Source: Pseudoalteromonas shioyasakiensis (GTDB lineage Bacteria > Pseudomonadota > Gammaproteobacteria > Enterobacterales > Alteromonadaceae). From it: 64,000 nucleotides of DNA. The notes below the pieces were generated by a model. It was given only the letters and a program-made list of their open reading frames with translations, was not told the origin of the DNA and searched no databases. Shown here piece after piece: positions 26,016-35,638 of the stretch (positions are counted from its first letter, which is position 1; every line of letters begins with the position of its first letter). Location: the NCBI RefSeq assembly GCF_001550135.1, contig NZ_LRUE01000005.1:1-64000 (forward strand), read 5' to 3'. The position numbers were made by a program, and so were the translations under genes.

Positions 26016-27095
26016 CTACACTGCTAATGCAGAATATAAATTGTCGTATTTACTACTCATGGTTCTTGCATCAGCGACTGCAATTGCATGATGACGAATG
26101 CAAAGACCATGTGGCAGTTTACATGCTCTCAAAATAGCCGGTGCAAGCTTGTTAAACTCGTTCAACGATACAAGCTCACCTTCGTTATCGGTGACAACTT
26201 CATGAATTCCACCTACATCAGACGCTACAACTGGAATACCACATGCCATGGCTTCAATAATCGATAATGGCAAACCTTCACGCTGTGAATACAAACACAT
26301 CACGTCGATACTCGAATAAAAGGCTCGCATATCGTGAACGTTGCCTAAAAAGTGCACACGCTCGTTAAGCCCTAAATTACGTACCAAATTCATTAAAATG
26401 ACTTTTTGATCGCCATCTCCAGCAAACACCATATGGTAATCTTCAGGTAAGTAATGCAATGCATGAATAAGATCTTTGTGTCCTTTTCCTGCAATTAACC
26501 TTGCAGCACAGCCAACTAGCTTAACTTTGTGGGGTAAATTGAGCTGATTTCTGGCGGTTGATTGATTAATTGCGACAAAATTATCACAATCTATACCATT
26601 TAAAATGGTGCGCTCAGGAATGATTGCTGTTTTAGCTCTAAATTCATCGGCAACAATTCGTGCATCTGCGACCCAATAAATATTCGTTAATGAGTTAAGT
26701 AACTTAGTGAAAGTACATTGTTTAACGTTATTTAAATACCAGGCATCATGAATTGTTGATATATGACGAACCGTATCACCGGTCAACGCACAAGCAAGGC
26801 CTGCATAAATAACAGGGCCAACATGATGACTGTGAATAATATCGATATCATGCTCTTTTATTAATGCCTTTATCTTTGCGATAACAGAAATACTCACGCC
26901 TGGTTTTTTGTTTAAACAAATCACTCGATGGCTATATTGTTCAAGCTCTGGCCATTGCTCAAACGCAGATTGTCTGTCTCCTTCAAGAGAAACAATTATA
27001 CTCGAGCTACTAAATTGACTGTTTTTGAGTAAAGTAATTGCCATTTTTTCTAGGCCACCTACTTGTAGGTGTTGAACTAAGTGCATGACATTCAT
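26016..27095 (-). CDS. Glycosyltransferase family 4 (SypP-like position)
   Basis: A 359-aa GT-B enzyme. The N-terminal domain starts MNVMHLVQHLQVGGLEKM with the acceptor-side GG motif; the C-terminal donor domain starts near 190 (LVGCAARLIAGKGHKDLI) and carries the EX7E motif EGLPLSIIEAMACGIPVV. A role in adding a sugar to the lipid-linked repeat unit on the cytoplasmic face is expected. The start overlaps the Wzz stop (ATGA) and the fused transferase follows after 9 bases. Confidence 0.87.
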   Translation of the reverse strand: MNVMHLVQHLQVGGLEKMAITLLKNSQFSSSSIIVSLEGDRQSAFEQWPELEQYSHRVICLNKKPGVSISVIAKIKALIKEHDIDIIHSHHVGPVIYAGLACALTGDTVRHISTIHDAWYLNNVKQCTFTKLLNSLTNIYWVADARIVADEFRAKTAIIPERTILNGIDCDNFVAINQSTARNQLNLPHKVKLVGCAARLIAGKGHKDLIHALHYLPEDYHMVFAGDGDQKVILMNLVRNLGLNERVHFLGNVHDMRAFYSSIDVMCLYSQREGLPLSIIEAMACGIPVVASDVGGIHEVVTDNEGELVSLNEFNKLAPAILRACKLPHGLCIRHHAIAVADARTMSSKYDNLYSALAV

Positions 27096-28567
27096 GATTT
27101 ATCTCCTTCAATATTACCGAAGTTAGTTTCGGCATTGACGATAGGAAGTACTGTTACCACCTCTGCGCTGGTAAGTTTTTCGATGGTTTTAATATCTTTT
27201 AAGTGACTATCACAAAGTGCAGCAACAAATACGCTTGCACTACCTGTGAAAATCCCAAGCACAATGCCAACGATAACGGTCATCAGCATTGAGGTATTGA
27301 TAGGTTGTGTTGGGCTATAAGCTCGCTCGATAGTTTTAACTTTGTCTGGTCCTTCGTATTTAACTAATTTGCCCGTAACTTTGGCCATTTCGTAACGACT
27401 CAGCATGTCTTTATAAAGTGACTGTTTAACATCGTAATCACGCTCTAGTTTACGTAATTGTTTTTCTACATCACTGGTTACTAACAGACGTTCACTGACA
27501 AGCTGCACTTGCTCTTCGAGCATTGCAAATTCTTGTTCTTGCTGAAGTAAATTATTACGGGCCTCTTCAAGCGCAAGAAGTTGTGAAACTAAAACGCTGC
27601 TCTCTTTACCATCACCAGACGGAAGCGTATTAACCATTTGCCATAACTGATCAAGATCCGTTGTGTTTAGCTCTTCACTAGATTCTAACAGCGCCTGTTG
27701 GCGACTTTTTAAGTTTGCCAGTGTGCGCTTTTTCTCGATAATCTTGCTATGTTTATCGGTATAGCGTGTTCTCAAAAGACTTAACTCTGATTCAGTACGA
27801 ATTATCTTTTCTTCTAAATTGCCTAAAATTGGATTGGCTTGCCCTACTTTACTCACTAAGGCATTCAGTTTTGCTTTAGCCCCTGAAAGAGCAATCAGCT
27901 TTTGTTGTTTTTCACTTAGTAAGCTGTCGAAGGTTTGGCGATTACTATGTAATACATCGGGTAAGGTATTACGATTTTTGGTTTTAAAATCAGCCAGTGC
28001 TTCTTCAGATAATTCAAGTTCTTCGCGTAAACTATCAAGCTGTTTAAAGAAAAACTGCTCAGAAGTATCAAGTGACGCCTTTGTAGGTGCTAATAAACGT
28101 TCAATAAATTTTTCTACCACCTTTTCAAGCACTGGCTTCATTTGTGATTGGTCATGCCAAATAAAGTTTATACGTACCAGCTCATCACCAATTAACGAAA
28201 GTGATAACGCTTTAGATAGTTTTTGATGGATTTCTTCAACTTGTTTTGGCGTAGCATCTTCAGCTATTAATTGGGTTTCTTTTGCTACTGCAATAAGTAC
28301 CTTACGGCTGATAACTAAGGTACGCAGTGCTGCCATACGATCAGAAAGTTGAAACGAAAAAGACAGATCATCTAAGTAAGGATTAAGTAGTGCAGACTCT
28401 TCGATTAAGATGGTTGCGTGATTGGTATATTGTTTTTGCGCAGATAAACCAAGTGCAATGACGACGATTGGCACAATGCAAAACGGAATAATAAAGAGCT
28501 TAATACGCGTGTAAAGCGCATAAAGCCCTAAATAAATTAACCGTTTGATCTGCTCTTTAACTAACAT
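27092..28567 (-). CDS. Wzz/PCP chain-length protein (SypO-like)
   Basis: A 491-aa polysaccharide co-polymerase that sets chain length. Membrane spans near residues 22-42 and about 425-450 flank a long periplasmic region with extended coiled coils (about 165-290 and 325-400). The motif before the second span, AYSPTQPINTS, matches the Pro-rich segment of the Wzz family. No C-terminal tyrosine-kinase domain: that role may fall to the separate CpsD-like protein at 20065. AAGG precedes the ATG. It begins a transcription unit with its own sigma-54-like promoter, after a strong terminator. Confidence 0.88.
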   Translation of the reverse strand: MLVKEQIKRLIYLGLYALYTRIKLFIIPFCIVPIVVIALGLSAQKQYTNHATILIEESALLNPYLDDLSFSFQLSDRMAALRTLVISRKVLIAVAKETQLIAEDATPKQVEEIHQKLSKALSLSLIGDELVRINFIWHDQSQMKPVLEKVVEKFIERLLAPTKASLDTSEQFFFKQLDSLREELELSEEALADFKTKNRNTLPDVLHSNRQTFDSLLSEKQQKLIALSGAKAKLNALVSKVGQANPILGNLEEKIIRTESELSLLRTRYTDKHSKIIEKKRTLANLKSRQQALLESSEELNTTDLDQLWQMVNTLPSGDGKESSVLVSQLLALEEARNNLLQQEQEFAMLEEQVQLVSERLLVTSDVEKQLRKLERDYDVKQSLYKDMLSRYEMAKVTGKLVKYEGPDKVKTIERAYSPTQPINTSMLMTVIVGIVLGIFTGSASVFVAALCDSHLKDIKTIEKLTSAEVVTVLPIVNAETNFGNIEGDKS

Positions 28568-28582
28568 ACTTTACCTTTTGCT

Positions 28583-28595
28583 TTGCATTTTGCGA
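28583..28595. promoter_or_regulatory. Palindrome TTGCA-N3-TGCGA (one mismatch)
   Basis: TTGCATTTTGCGA matches the element seen near the other syp-like promoters in 9 of 10 bases. Unlike the others it lies downstream of the predicted sigma-54 promoter, in the Wzz leader, so its role is unclear. A half-site TTGCAAAT is at 28613-28620. Confidence 0.3.
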
Positions 28596-28660
28596 AATTG
28601 CTCGGTTTTAATTTGCAAATTGATAAAAACAACCGAGATTTCTATAGATAGTTAGTTAAT

Positions 28661-28676
28661 TGCAGTTAGTGAGCCA
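28661..28676 (-). promoter_or_regulatory. Sigma-54-like promoter of the wzz/sypO-like unit
   Basis: Minus strand TGGCTC-N5-CTGCA has the -24 GG and -12 GC with correct 10-base spacing. The predicted start is near 28649, giving an untranslated leader of about 80 bases. It lies just after the terminator at 28682-28720, so it can restart transcription. Confidence 0.5.
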
Positions 28677-28681
28677 AAATG

Positions 28682-28720
28682 AAAAAAGCCGCATCTTGTA
28701 GCGATACAAGATGCGGCTTT
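28682..28720 (-). terminator. Very strong rho-independent terminator inside the polysaccharide cluster
   Basis: A perfect 16-bp stem (28685-28700 with 28705-28720) with a 4-base loop is followed on the minus strand by a run of six T's. It lies 17 bases after the stop of the SypN-like gene and separates the J-N unit from the O-R unit. Confidence 0.93.
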
Positions 28721-28736
28721 GGGTTGAAAGATTTAT

Positions 28737-29873
28737 TTAGCAAAACCTAAGTTGTTTACAGACTAACTTGGCTTTTGCTTGCCAGCTATGATCCTTTGCT
28801 TGCTGAGATTGGTTTGCTCGCCAATTCAAGTTGTTTGATTTACTTAGGCTTACAGCATAGTCTAATCGCTGAATAAAGCCTTGGTGGTTGTCTGCTATTA
28901 ATATGGTCTCTTGGTATGGATTAACCGCAGCAAAGCGTGTTGTCACAATAGGTGTGCCTGTGGCTATGTATTCTTTTAATTTCAGTGGATCACAGGCTCT
29001 GATCTGCTCATTATCAACAAATGGCAATATAGATACCTGCCAATGCTGAGAAAATGAAGCTAAACGATCATGCTCTACAGCCGGTATATGGGTTACATTG
29101 TCTAACTTGAGTAGATCAGAGAAGTCTTCGACAAGGTGGCCTATCAATACTAATTGATACTCAGGCCTTTCTTTAGCTAGCTTCAACAATAAGGCTTTAT
29201 CAAGCCAAGCATTCAAGGAACCATAAAAACCAATAATAGGTTTGCTTATTTGCTCAAGTTCAACGGCTTTTGTGGTTTGCGCGGTAAAAAGTTCTAAATC
29301 GACACCATGAGAAAGCATTTTAACTTTAGATTTCGGCATTTTGTTGGCAAGAAACTCACTCACAACATAAATGGTGTCTGCTTTGGCAATAAGGTCACTT
29401 TCAAAAGGCGCGACCATTTTATGATCAACACCCGCAAGTGCCGAGAAGTCATCTCCGCAGTAATAAATGACTTTATCCTGCTCTCGCGGTGAAATTAAAC
29501 TAATTGCCGTAGGTACACTAAGCCAATAAACAATTGGCTCATCATCTATGAAACCTTTTCGATTAAAAATCCATTTATTAAATAGCCTTGCTATAACGCT
29601 ATCGTGCCAAGGTAAAACCGCTAATGTGTGTGCTGTTAAATTAATGTTTTGGCTAGTATTCGTTGTTTTAGCATTTGGCCTATTGCGCTTAGATAAAAAA
29701 AGGCTTTTTAATTTATTAAAAACTCGTTTCACATCAATCAAGCGAAATGTTGGTTTTCGCATACCAATCGAGTTAATCCAAATAACCTGATGTTGTTTTG
29801 CTAGTTGTTTAAATAGGTGCTGTGTACTACTTGGGTGACTTTGCCAATCTTCGCCGAATACAATAAATTTCAT
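28737..29873 (-). CDS. Glycosyltransferase (GT-B type, SypN-like position)
   Basis: A 378-aa protein of GT4-like architecture. N-terminal domain starts [20 protein letters not shown]; the donor domain from about 215 reads [35 protein letters not shown], and near 295 [18 protein letters not shown] replaces the usual EX7E box, as in many distant family members. It should transfer a sugar during repeat-unit assembly. The start overlaps the stop of the acetyltransferase gene (ATGA), and a strong terminator follows. Confidence 0.8.
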   Translation of the reverse strand: MKFIVFGEDWQSHPSSTQHLFKQLAKQHQVIWINSIGMRKPTFRLIDVKRVFNKLKSLFLSKRNRPNAKTTNTSQNINLTAHTLAVLPWHDSVIARLFNKWIFNRKGFIDDEPIVYWLSVPTAISLISPREQDKVIYYCGDDFSALAGVDHKMVAPFESDLIAKADTIYVVSEFLANKMPKSKVKMLSHGVDLELFTAQTTKAVELEQISKPIIGFYGSLNAWLDKALLLKLAKERPEYQLVLIGHLVEDFSDLLKLDNVTHIPAVEHDRLASFSQHWQVSILPFVDNEQIRACDPLKLKEYIATGTPIVTTRFAAVNPYQETILIADNHQGFIQRLDYAVSLSKSNNLNWRANQSQQAKDHSWQAKAKLVCKQLRFC

Positions 29874-30580
29874 AGCGTCCCCTCCAGCTGTTTAACAATT
29901 TTTGCTGGATTGCCAGCAACAATAGTATTTGCTGGCACATCTTTAGTAACTACAGCACTTGCAGCAACTATAGCACCCTCGCCTATTGTTACACCTGCAA
30001 GCACAGTTGCGCCGGTGCCTATCCAAGCGCCTTGTTTTATAATGATATCGCCAACTTGTGACTCGTCATCAGGCACACCAAGAGCACGTCGTTCAGAGTT
30101 TAGAGGGTGACCAGGAAAGCCAGCTAAAAATACCCGACCTGCAAGGCGAACATCATCTTCTAAAACAATTTTTCGACCAACAGAAAACGCATTCTGCCAA
30201 CCAATATCAACATTACTGCCAATTATAAGTTTGGGTGTGTAATTACCATGACTACGCCCACAAAAAGTACTGATGCCACTAATTCGTGTGTTGTCATTAC
30301 AGCTAATTTCAAGTTTTCCTAAAATTTGCGGCATGCCAGAATACAGGTATAAATTTGCTTTTGAGCCCTTGATTTGGCTTTTAAATACTGGTGTGTAATA
30401 AAAAATGCGCCCTAGCTCACTCACTACTGTTTTAACCAATAAATGCAATTTATATATAAATGAATGAATACCTGGGATAACCCACATTTGCGGATTGCGA
30501 ATCGATTTTGCAAATTGAAAAAGTGATTTTGCAAATGGGCTGTCACTTGATTTAAGCCATTGTTTAATATTTTCACTCAT
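29870..30580 (-). CDS. Hexapeptide-repeat acyltransferase (SypM-like)
   Basis: A 236-aa left-handed beta-helix acyltransferase, probably an O-acetyltransferase acting on the polysaccharide. Hexapeptide turns run from about residue 95 to 225 ([38 protein letters not shown]), ending [11 protein letters not shown], the classic LbH-MAT ending. The open frame extends to 30604, but GGGAG lies 7 bases before the ATG at 30580, giving an 8-base overlap with the polymerase gene. N-terminal 80 residues are not recognised. Confidence 0.85.
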   Translation of the reverse strand: MSENIKQWLKSSDSPFAKSLFQFAKSIRNPQMWVIPGIHSFIYKLHLLVKTVVSELGRIFYYTPVFKSQIKGSKANLYLYSGMPQILGKLEISCNDNTRISGISTFCGRSHGNYTPKLIIGSNVDIGWQNAFSVGRKIVLEDDVRLAGRVFLAGFPGHPLNSERRALGVPDDESQVGDIIIKQGAWIGTGATVLAGVTIGEGAIVAASAVVTKDVPANTIVAGNPAKIVKQLEGTL

Positions 30581-31937
30581 GTGAGCTCTCCCGTTGTTTA
30601 TCAATTACAAGCTTTTCTAAGGCAATAGTTAAAGCAAGAATGATATAAATAGGCCATGTAAATGCCTGAGTTAAAAAGGTGCCTGACACCATAAAGCCAA
30701 TTAGGCCGCCCTTTAGCGCTTTCGCATTTACATCAATTTGTTTGTCATTAATCTGTTTATTCATTAAGAAAACACGGTTCAAGGTGCGATAAATACAGGC
30801 AATCACGAGCACAAAAATGCATATTCCTACGATGCCTGTTTCACCTAATACCTGAAACCACGTACTGTGTACTGCATGATTCTTGCCATCCCAATGTGGG
30901 CTATAAAAATAGTAATTAACGACAAAGTTATTAACCCCAACCCCAGTTAATGGATTATGTATTGCCATATTGATTGCAGCTTGCCAAGCGTAGATACGAC
31001 CCATTGCAGATTCATCAACACCGCCTTCATGGGAGCCGCCACTTTGCCTATCTGCAATACCTGCAAAAGCAACCATGGCTAACATGCCCACGGCACCAAT
31101 ACAGCCGACCACTACAGGATTTTTAACTTTCTGGTAAATAAAGAAACTAAGTACAGCAGCAATGCCAAGTAAGCCTCCTCGGCTCTGCGTTGCAATAACA
31201 CCGCTGATTGCAATAACTAAGCAAATAAATGCAATGATGCGTCTAAATTTATGGGCACTTGAATCAAATACTTCAGCAGCTAAAAAAGACACGGGAAACA
31301 TCATTACAAGTGATAAATCGTTAGGATCACCAAGTTGTGAGCGAAGTTCTCGCGAAATAGTGACGCGAGTTCCTTCTACTAGGCCAATACCATTCATTTT
31401 GTTACTCAGGGCAACTAAAGCAATGGCGGCACCTGAGATCATGATGCCAATTCTAACCACATTAAAATGCTTTAATGTGCTCATCCACCACGAGATTGCA
31501 AATACCATAATGAGTACTTTTGTTAGTACACCTGACCAGTACTCCATCGCTAAACCGCGATTTGAGGCACTAAAAACGCAAACAGTCAGCCAAATAAACC
31601 AAACAAAAAATATCAGATGATTGGTATGCCAATGTGGCTTTAATTTTTGTGAGATAAATAGATGCCAGGCTATTCCCAATAGCGACGCAAGCGCGAGTAA
31701 CTTAGGAATTTTAAAAGGCATTAAAAAAGGAAAAGCTTCGTGTAATCTAAAATAGCTAAATAAAATAAACAAAATTATAAAAGCCACACTTACCTTTACT
31801 GCAGTGAAAGCGGCAAAAGGTAATAGCAGCAATGCAAAAACTGCTATCGGGCCCAAAATGGCATAGGTAATAACCACAAGTAAGGTTACTAAAATGCCAT
31901 TAATTAATAACTGATTTTGTTTATAGTAATTGAGCAT
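30573..31937 (-). CDS. O-antigen ligase/polymerase family (Wzy-like, SypL-like)
   Basis: A 454-aa membrane protein with about eleven spans and a large periplasmic loop near residues 285-365 containing [27 protein letters not shown], the Wzy_C pattern. It should polymerise repeat units in the periplasm, working with the Wzx-like flippase and Wzz-like protein of the locus. GGAG precedes the ATG by 7 bases; the first 17 bases overlap the flippase stop region. Ligase versus polymerase cannot be separated by sequence, but the Wzx/Wzz context favours polymerase. Confidence 0.83.
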   Translation of the reverse strand: MLNYYKQNQLLINGILVTLLVVITYAILGPIAVFALLLLPFAAFTAVKVSVAFIILFILFSYFRLHEAFPFLMPFKIPKLLALASLLGIAWHLFISQKLKPHWHTNHLIFFVWFIWLTVCVFSASNRGLAMEYWSGVLTKVLIMVFAISWWMSTLKHFNVVRIGIMISGAAIALVALSNKMNGIGLVEGTRVTISRELRSQLGDPNDLSLVMMFPVSFLAAEVFDSSAHKFRRIIAFICLVIAISGVIATQSRGGLLGIAAVLSFFIYQKVKNPVVVGCIGAVGMLAMVAFAGIADRQSGGSHEGGVDESAMGRIYAWQAAINMAIHNPLTGVGVNNFVVNYYFYSPHWDGKNHAVHSTWFQVLGETGIVGICIFVLVIACIYRTLNRVFLMNKQINDKQIDVNAKALKGGLIGFMVSGTFLTQAFTWPIYIILALTIALEKLVIDKQRESSHE

Positions 31938-33339
31938 GGTGATGCTCCTTCATTAAGCTTTTTATTACTTGCTTAATTAATGCTCTATATTGATAAGCCA
32001 AACCAACAATATAGATAAAACATACGATCCATTTAGCCAAACTAAGTTCGCTAAACTGTAAAGTGATCACTGTTATAGAGCCCAATGCTAACCAGCTTGG
32101 TACTAATGCTGCAAAGTTTAGCTTTAGAGGCTCGAAATACTGACTAACTGAGTAAAGGCAAACTAATTTAAAACTTTGCATAATGATTAGCGCCAAAATA
32201 GCGCCTTCAACACCAAGTTTTGGCACTAAAAAGTACAGCAGACTAAGACCTAAAAGTGCTGTAAAGAAGTTTATAATTGATACAAACACACCATTCTTAT
32301 GCATGTAGCAACCAATATTGAAAATATCGCTGTGATGGCGTATGGCAACAACAATAATTAATAAAATCAGCCAGCTATCTTTGCCATGGTATTGAGCAGG
32401 AAGTACTGAGTTTAATACGATTGGTGCCAGTAAACTCATCAAAACACACATAGCTAAGCCTGCATTTAATGAGGTTATTGCATAATTTTGATATTGCTTT
32501 TTATCTTGCTTAATAAAGCTAAAACGTTTGGCGAACCACCAAAGTCTAATCGGCTCAAATGTGAACGAAGTTATAATGGCAAATTGCGCTGCAACGTAAT
32601 AACTCGCTAAAACACTCTCGTCAAATTCAGCAACGATAAACCAGTTTTCTGCCCCATTACCGGCATAAACAAATAAACCTGATGCGATAATTGAAGTTAA
32701 GAATGCAGTCTGTGATTTTTTTATTCTCCAGCTAAAGCGAGAATAACTCACTTTAAGTGCACTTCGCATATCACTTAAGGTTAAACACATAATAATGAAC
32801 GTGCAGACAACACCTGAAACCATTACACCGGTTACATTAAAACCAAGAACTAACAAAGTGATTGTTAAACAAGTTTGTATGACAGCATGCGCAATACTAT
32901 AAAAACAATACTTTTGCGCGTGACCAAATAACCTGTAGTAGGTGTACGGGATAGCAAGTACCGAGGCAAAAGTTAAATTTAAAATAAGTAACCTAAAATC
33001 AATCACCTTTATTTGCGCAGGTAAGGTTGCAATAATTTGCTCGCTAAATATAAAGCTACAGCCTAAAAAAAGCGCACTAAAGCAGATTGTTAATACCAGA
33101 GAGTCTCTAAATAACGCCATTTTTTCACGAAAAGTTGGGTACTGTTGTTTTAGTAGTAGCTCAGGTAAACCAAGAGAAACCACTAAAGAGCATAGCGCCG
33201 ACATGGTCACCAAAAAGTTCAGCTCACCAAACTCGCTCTTTTCTAAAAAGCGAGTTGTAATTGGTAATAGTAAAAAGCCAAACCCTTTTACTGCAAAAAT
33301 GGCTAAAGCAAAGTAACCAATTTGTTTTAAGTTACTCAT
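31921..33339 (-). CDS. Polysaccharide flippase (Wzx/MATE type, SypK-like)
   Basis: A 472-aa membrane protein of about twelve spans. The N-terminus (GYFALAIFAVKGFGFLLLPITTRFLEKSEFGELNFL) has the family pattern of Wzx/MurJ-type flippases: Gly-rich first helix, then P-ITR-L and EFG. It should flip lipid-linked repeat units to the periplasm. It is placed between the first glycosyltransferase and the polymerase, as sypK is, and overlaps the latter by 17 bases. Confidence 0.87.
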   Translation of the reverse strand: MSNLKQIGYFALAIFAVKGFGFLLLPITTRFLEKSEFGELNFLVTMSALCSLVVSLGLPELLLKQQYPTFREKMALFRDSLVLTICFSALFLGCSFIFSEQIIATLPAQIKVIDFRLLILNLTFASVLAIPYTYYRLFGHAQKYCFYSIAHAVIQTCLTITLLVLGFNVTGVMVSGVVCTFIIMCLTLSDMRSALKVSYSRFSWRIKKSQTAFLTSIIASGLFVYAGNGAENWFIVAEFDESVLASYYVAAQFAIITSFTFEPIRLWWFAKRFSFIKQDKKQYQNYAITSLNAGLAMCVLMSLLAPIVLNSVLPAQYHGKDSWLILLIIVVAIRHHSDIFNIGCYMHKNGVFVSIINFFTALLGLSLLYFLVPKLGVEGAILALIIMQSFKLVCLYSVSQYFEPLKLNFAALVPSWLALGSITVITLQFSELSLAKWIVCFIYIVGLAYQYRALIKQVIKSLMKEHHHAQLL

Positions 33340-33348
33340 AAAACCTCC

Positions 33349-34500
33349 CTATAAAGATTCAACCCATTTGGAAAGTTGCTGAGCTTGCTTAACTGCGTTG
33401 TAATGCTCGTTAACATGTTGCTTAGCATTTTGACCAAGTAGATAACGCTTATGTGGAGATAATTGGTGAAATTTATAAAGCATTTTGCTGAGTCCTGAGA
33501 TACTACCTGGCATACATTTCATACCAACACTTGGGGTTACAATTTCGTTTGCTCCCATTAAGGTGGTAGTGAGAACAGGAAGGCCACAAGCCATGGCTTC
33601 TTTTAAAACTAACGGGCCTGTATCACGGTCGCCATTTTCTGCGACACAAAAAGGGGCGATAAGCGCAGAATAATAAATTAGGTTTGAGCTAACCCAGTCA
33701 TGAGGTTTTTCACCTAGAAAGCGAATAGATTTACGAATACCAAGCTCTTCAGCCATATACATTAAATCGTTAAGCATTGGCCCGTCCCCCACTATATCAA
33801 GGGTTATACCAAACTCTTTTGGAATATGCTTAAGTGCCGGTAATAGGAATTGCAGCCCTTTCTTTTCAACTAGACGGCCGATAAAAATTAAACGCACAGA
33901 TTCATTTAGGGACGATGGTACAAACTTAAATTGGCTAGTATCGATACCACAATGCAACAATTTAACATTGCTCTTCGAAAAGCGTTTAAATTGCATAGCC
34001 ATTTCTTCACAAACTGCTATTGAAAAATCACAAAGAGCTAATTTGGGTTTTAAGTCTGCGTTGTTTACGTAAACATCATGGCCATGACCAATAGAAGATA
34101 CTGTAATGTCTGCAAGTTTTGCCGCAACGATACCGTACGCAAGAGGCCCATGCATAAAATGGCAATGTAAATGATCTATCTTTGCAGCTTTTATATAACG
34201 TGCAATTTGATAACCATAAGCAAGCAAGGATTGTGTTGAAATTGATTTAAATTGAGCTGCAGTATGCGTTGCCCTTGCTAACTTATAAATGTTAAACATA
34301 GAAGGTAAGATCAATTTAAACGCAGGTTTAGTAATTTTTTTAACTTCAATAGCACTGGTTAAATTAATCATCACACTGGTTTTTTCAAATGTAAGAACTG
34401 TCACCTTATGCCCTGCATTGAGAAGAGCTTTAATTTCCGTTACAACAAATGTTTCAGATGCAATTGGAAAGCTTGGGACCAAAATAGCAATGTGCTTCAT
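33349..34500 (-). CDS. Glycosyltransferase family 4 (SypJ-like position)
   Basis: A 383-aa GT-B enzyme. The frame is open to 34614, but GGAG lies 7 bases before the ATG at 34500 and the protein then begins MKHIAILVPSFPIASETFV, a typical family start. The donor domain (about 195-380) has LIFIGRLVEKKGLQFLLPAL, LDIVGDGPML and an EX7E-like DTGPLVLKEAMACGLPVL. It is the first gene of the J-N unit and has a sigma-54-like promoter at 34536-34551. Confidence 0.87.
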   Translation of the reverse strand: MKHIAILVPSFPIASETFVVTEIKALLNAGHKVTVLTFEKTSVMINLTSAIEVKKITKPAFKLILPSMFNIYKLARATHTAAQFKSISTQSLLAYGYQIARYIKAAKIDHLHCHFMHGPLAYGIVAAKLADITVSSIGHGHDVYVNNADLKPKLALCDFSIAVCEEMAMQFKRFSKSNVKLLHCGIDTSQFKFVPSSLNESVRLIFIGRLVEKKGLQFLLPALKHIPKEFGITLDIVGDGPMLNDLMYMAEELGIRKSIRFLGEKPHDWVSSNLIYYSALIAPFCVAENGDRDTGPLVLKEAMACGLPVLTTTLMGANEIVTPSVGMKCMPGSISGLSKMLYKFHQLSPHKRYLLGQNAKQHVNEHYNAVKQAQQLSKWVESL

Positions 34501-34535
34501 AAAAACGCTCCTATAAAAACTGTTATAAGAGTTAT

Positions 34536-34551
34536 GGCAAGTTCCATACCC
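34536..34551 (-). promoter_or_regulatory. Sigma-54-like promoter of the sypJ-like operon
   Basis: Minus strand GGGTAT-N5-TTGCC keeps GG and GC at 10-base spacing. The predicted start is near 34525, 25 bases before the ATG. Its centre lies 64 bases from the centre of the palindrome at 34602-34614. Confidence 0.5.
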
Positions 34552-34601
34552 GGCTATTAAACCTTTAAATTCCCGAAATGAGATTAAATTTTGCTGGAGA
34601 T

Positions 34602-34614
34602 TTGCAAAATGCAA
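34602..34614. promoter_or_regulatory. Palindrome TTGCA-N3-TGCAA between divergent promoters
   Basis: TTGCAAAATGCAA, all ten specified bases. It sits almost exactly midway between two divergent sigma-54-like promoters (34536-34551 and 34666-34681; centre distances about 64 and 65 bases), as expected for one activator site shared by both. Confidence 0.55.
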
Positions 34615-34665
34615 CGCACAAAGAGAAAAGGCTGAGTAATTTCACAGAAAATACAGATTTAAAGC

Positions 34666-34681
34666 TGGCGTCTAAATTGCG
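34666..34681 (+). promoter_or_regulatory. Sigma-54-like promoter of the glycosyltransferase/response-regulator pair
   Basis: TGGCGT-N5-TTGCG has TGGC at -24 and TTGC at -12 with exact spacing, the best match in the window along with the sypA site. The predicted start is near 34692, 29 bases before the ATG at 34721. Confidence 0.6.
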
Positions 34682-34720
34682 TATCCTTTACTACGTGAAG
34701 AAATGCTTTTGGAGCATATT

Positions 34721-35638
34721 ATGAACAGCCAAGTCAGTATTATCATTCCTAACTACAACTGCTTGCAGTATCTAGATACCTGTATTAACAGCATTTACCA
34801 GCAAAAAAATGTGCAATTCGAGATCATTATTGTTGATGATGGCTCTACAGATGGCAGTAAAGAATACCTTGAGCAACTTGCTGCTGACAAAAGTGAGGTA
34901 CGCATATTCAGCCAACAAAGAAAAGGCGTTGTCGCTGCTCGTAACCTTGCAATTACACAAGCAAAGTCAGAGTACTTAGCTTTTTTAGATGCCGATGATT
35001 ATTGGTCAGCCGATAAGCTTGCAGCTCAGTTTGCATTTCATAAAAAACACCCAGACTGTGTGTTAAGTTTTACTGACTACATGCATTTTAATGAAAATAA
35101 CGAAGATATAATTGGCTGTTTTGATTACTGGCCAGAGTTTAAATGTAATAAAGAAAACACAGACTTCCAGTTTTTAGATAATCCAATAAGCCAAATGATC
35201 ACCACCAATATCGTTGGCACTTCGTCGGTCATGGTTAAACGCTCAACCATTGTTGATGTGGGTGGTTTTGACAATAAGTTAAGTAGCGCTACAGATTTAG
35301 ATTGCTGGTTAAAAATAGCTAAAAAAGGTTATGTTGGTTATTCAACGCTATGTGCAATGCACTATCTAATGCGTGCTAACTCTATAACATCAAATAGAGA
35401 AAATAGACTAGCGGCTATGGTTGAAATTATTAATCGTAACCAATCTGTTGTATCAAACAATGAACTTAAAAAAATCAAAGCACGTTTAAGTGAATGTTAT
35501 GGCGAGTTCTACCGTGAACTTGGTCAGTATTCAAAGGCACTTATGTATTCGAACAAAGCCTTTTGGCTATTCCCTCATAAACGAAATTTTAAACATATGC
35601 TCTATGACTTGAAGCACTTATTTGGAGCACATTCATGA
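34721..35638 (+). CDS. Glycosyltransferase family 2 (possible SypI equivalent)
   Basis: A 305-aa GT-A enzyme, GT2 type: VSIIIPNYNCLQYLDTC, VDDGSTDGS and FLDADDYW (the DXD motif) in the first 100 residues, then an acceptor-side region. The frame is open from 34703, but GGAG precedes the ATG at 34721 by 7 bases. It is transcribed away from the rest of the cluster yet shares a symmetric regulatory region with it. It is the sixth glycosyltransferase module of the locus, the number found in V. fischeri syp. Confidence 0.87.
   Translation: MNSQVSIIIPNYNCLQYLDTCINSIYQQKNVQFEIIIVDDGSTDGSKEYLEQLAADKSEVRIFSQQRKGVVAARNLAITQAKSEYLAFLDADDYWSADKLAAQFAFHKKHPDCVLSFTDYMHFNENNEDIIGCFDYWPEFKCNKENTDFQFLDNPISQMITTNIVGTSSVMVKRSTIVDVGGFDNKLSSATDLDCWLKIAKKGYVGYSTLCAMHYLMRANSITSNRENRLAAMVEIINRNQSVVSNNELKKIKARLSECYGEFYRELGQYSKALMYSNKAFWLFPHKRNFKHMLYDLKHLFGAHS

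Noticed and set aside
34585..34620. Sigma-54 promoter overlapping the TTGCAAAATGCAA palindrome
   Set aside because: GG and GC at the right spacing are absent there; flanking sites at 34536 and 34666 fit instead.
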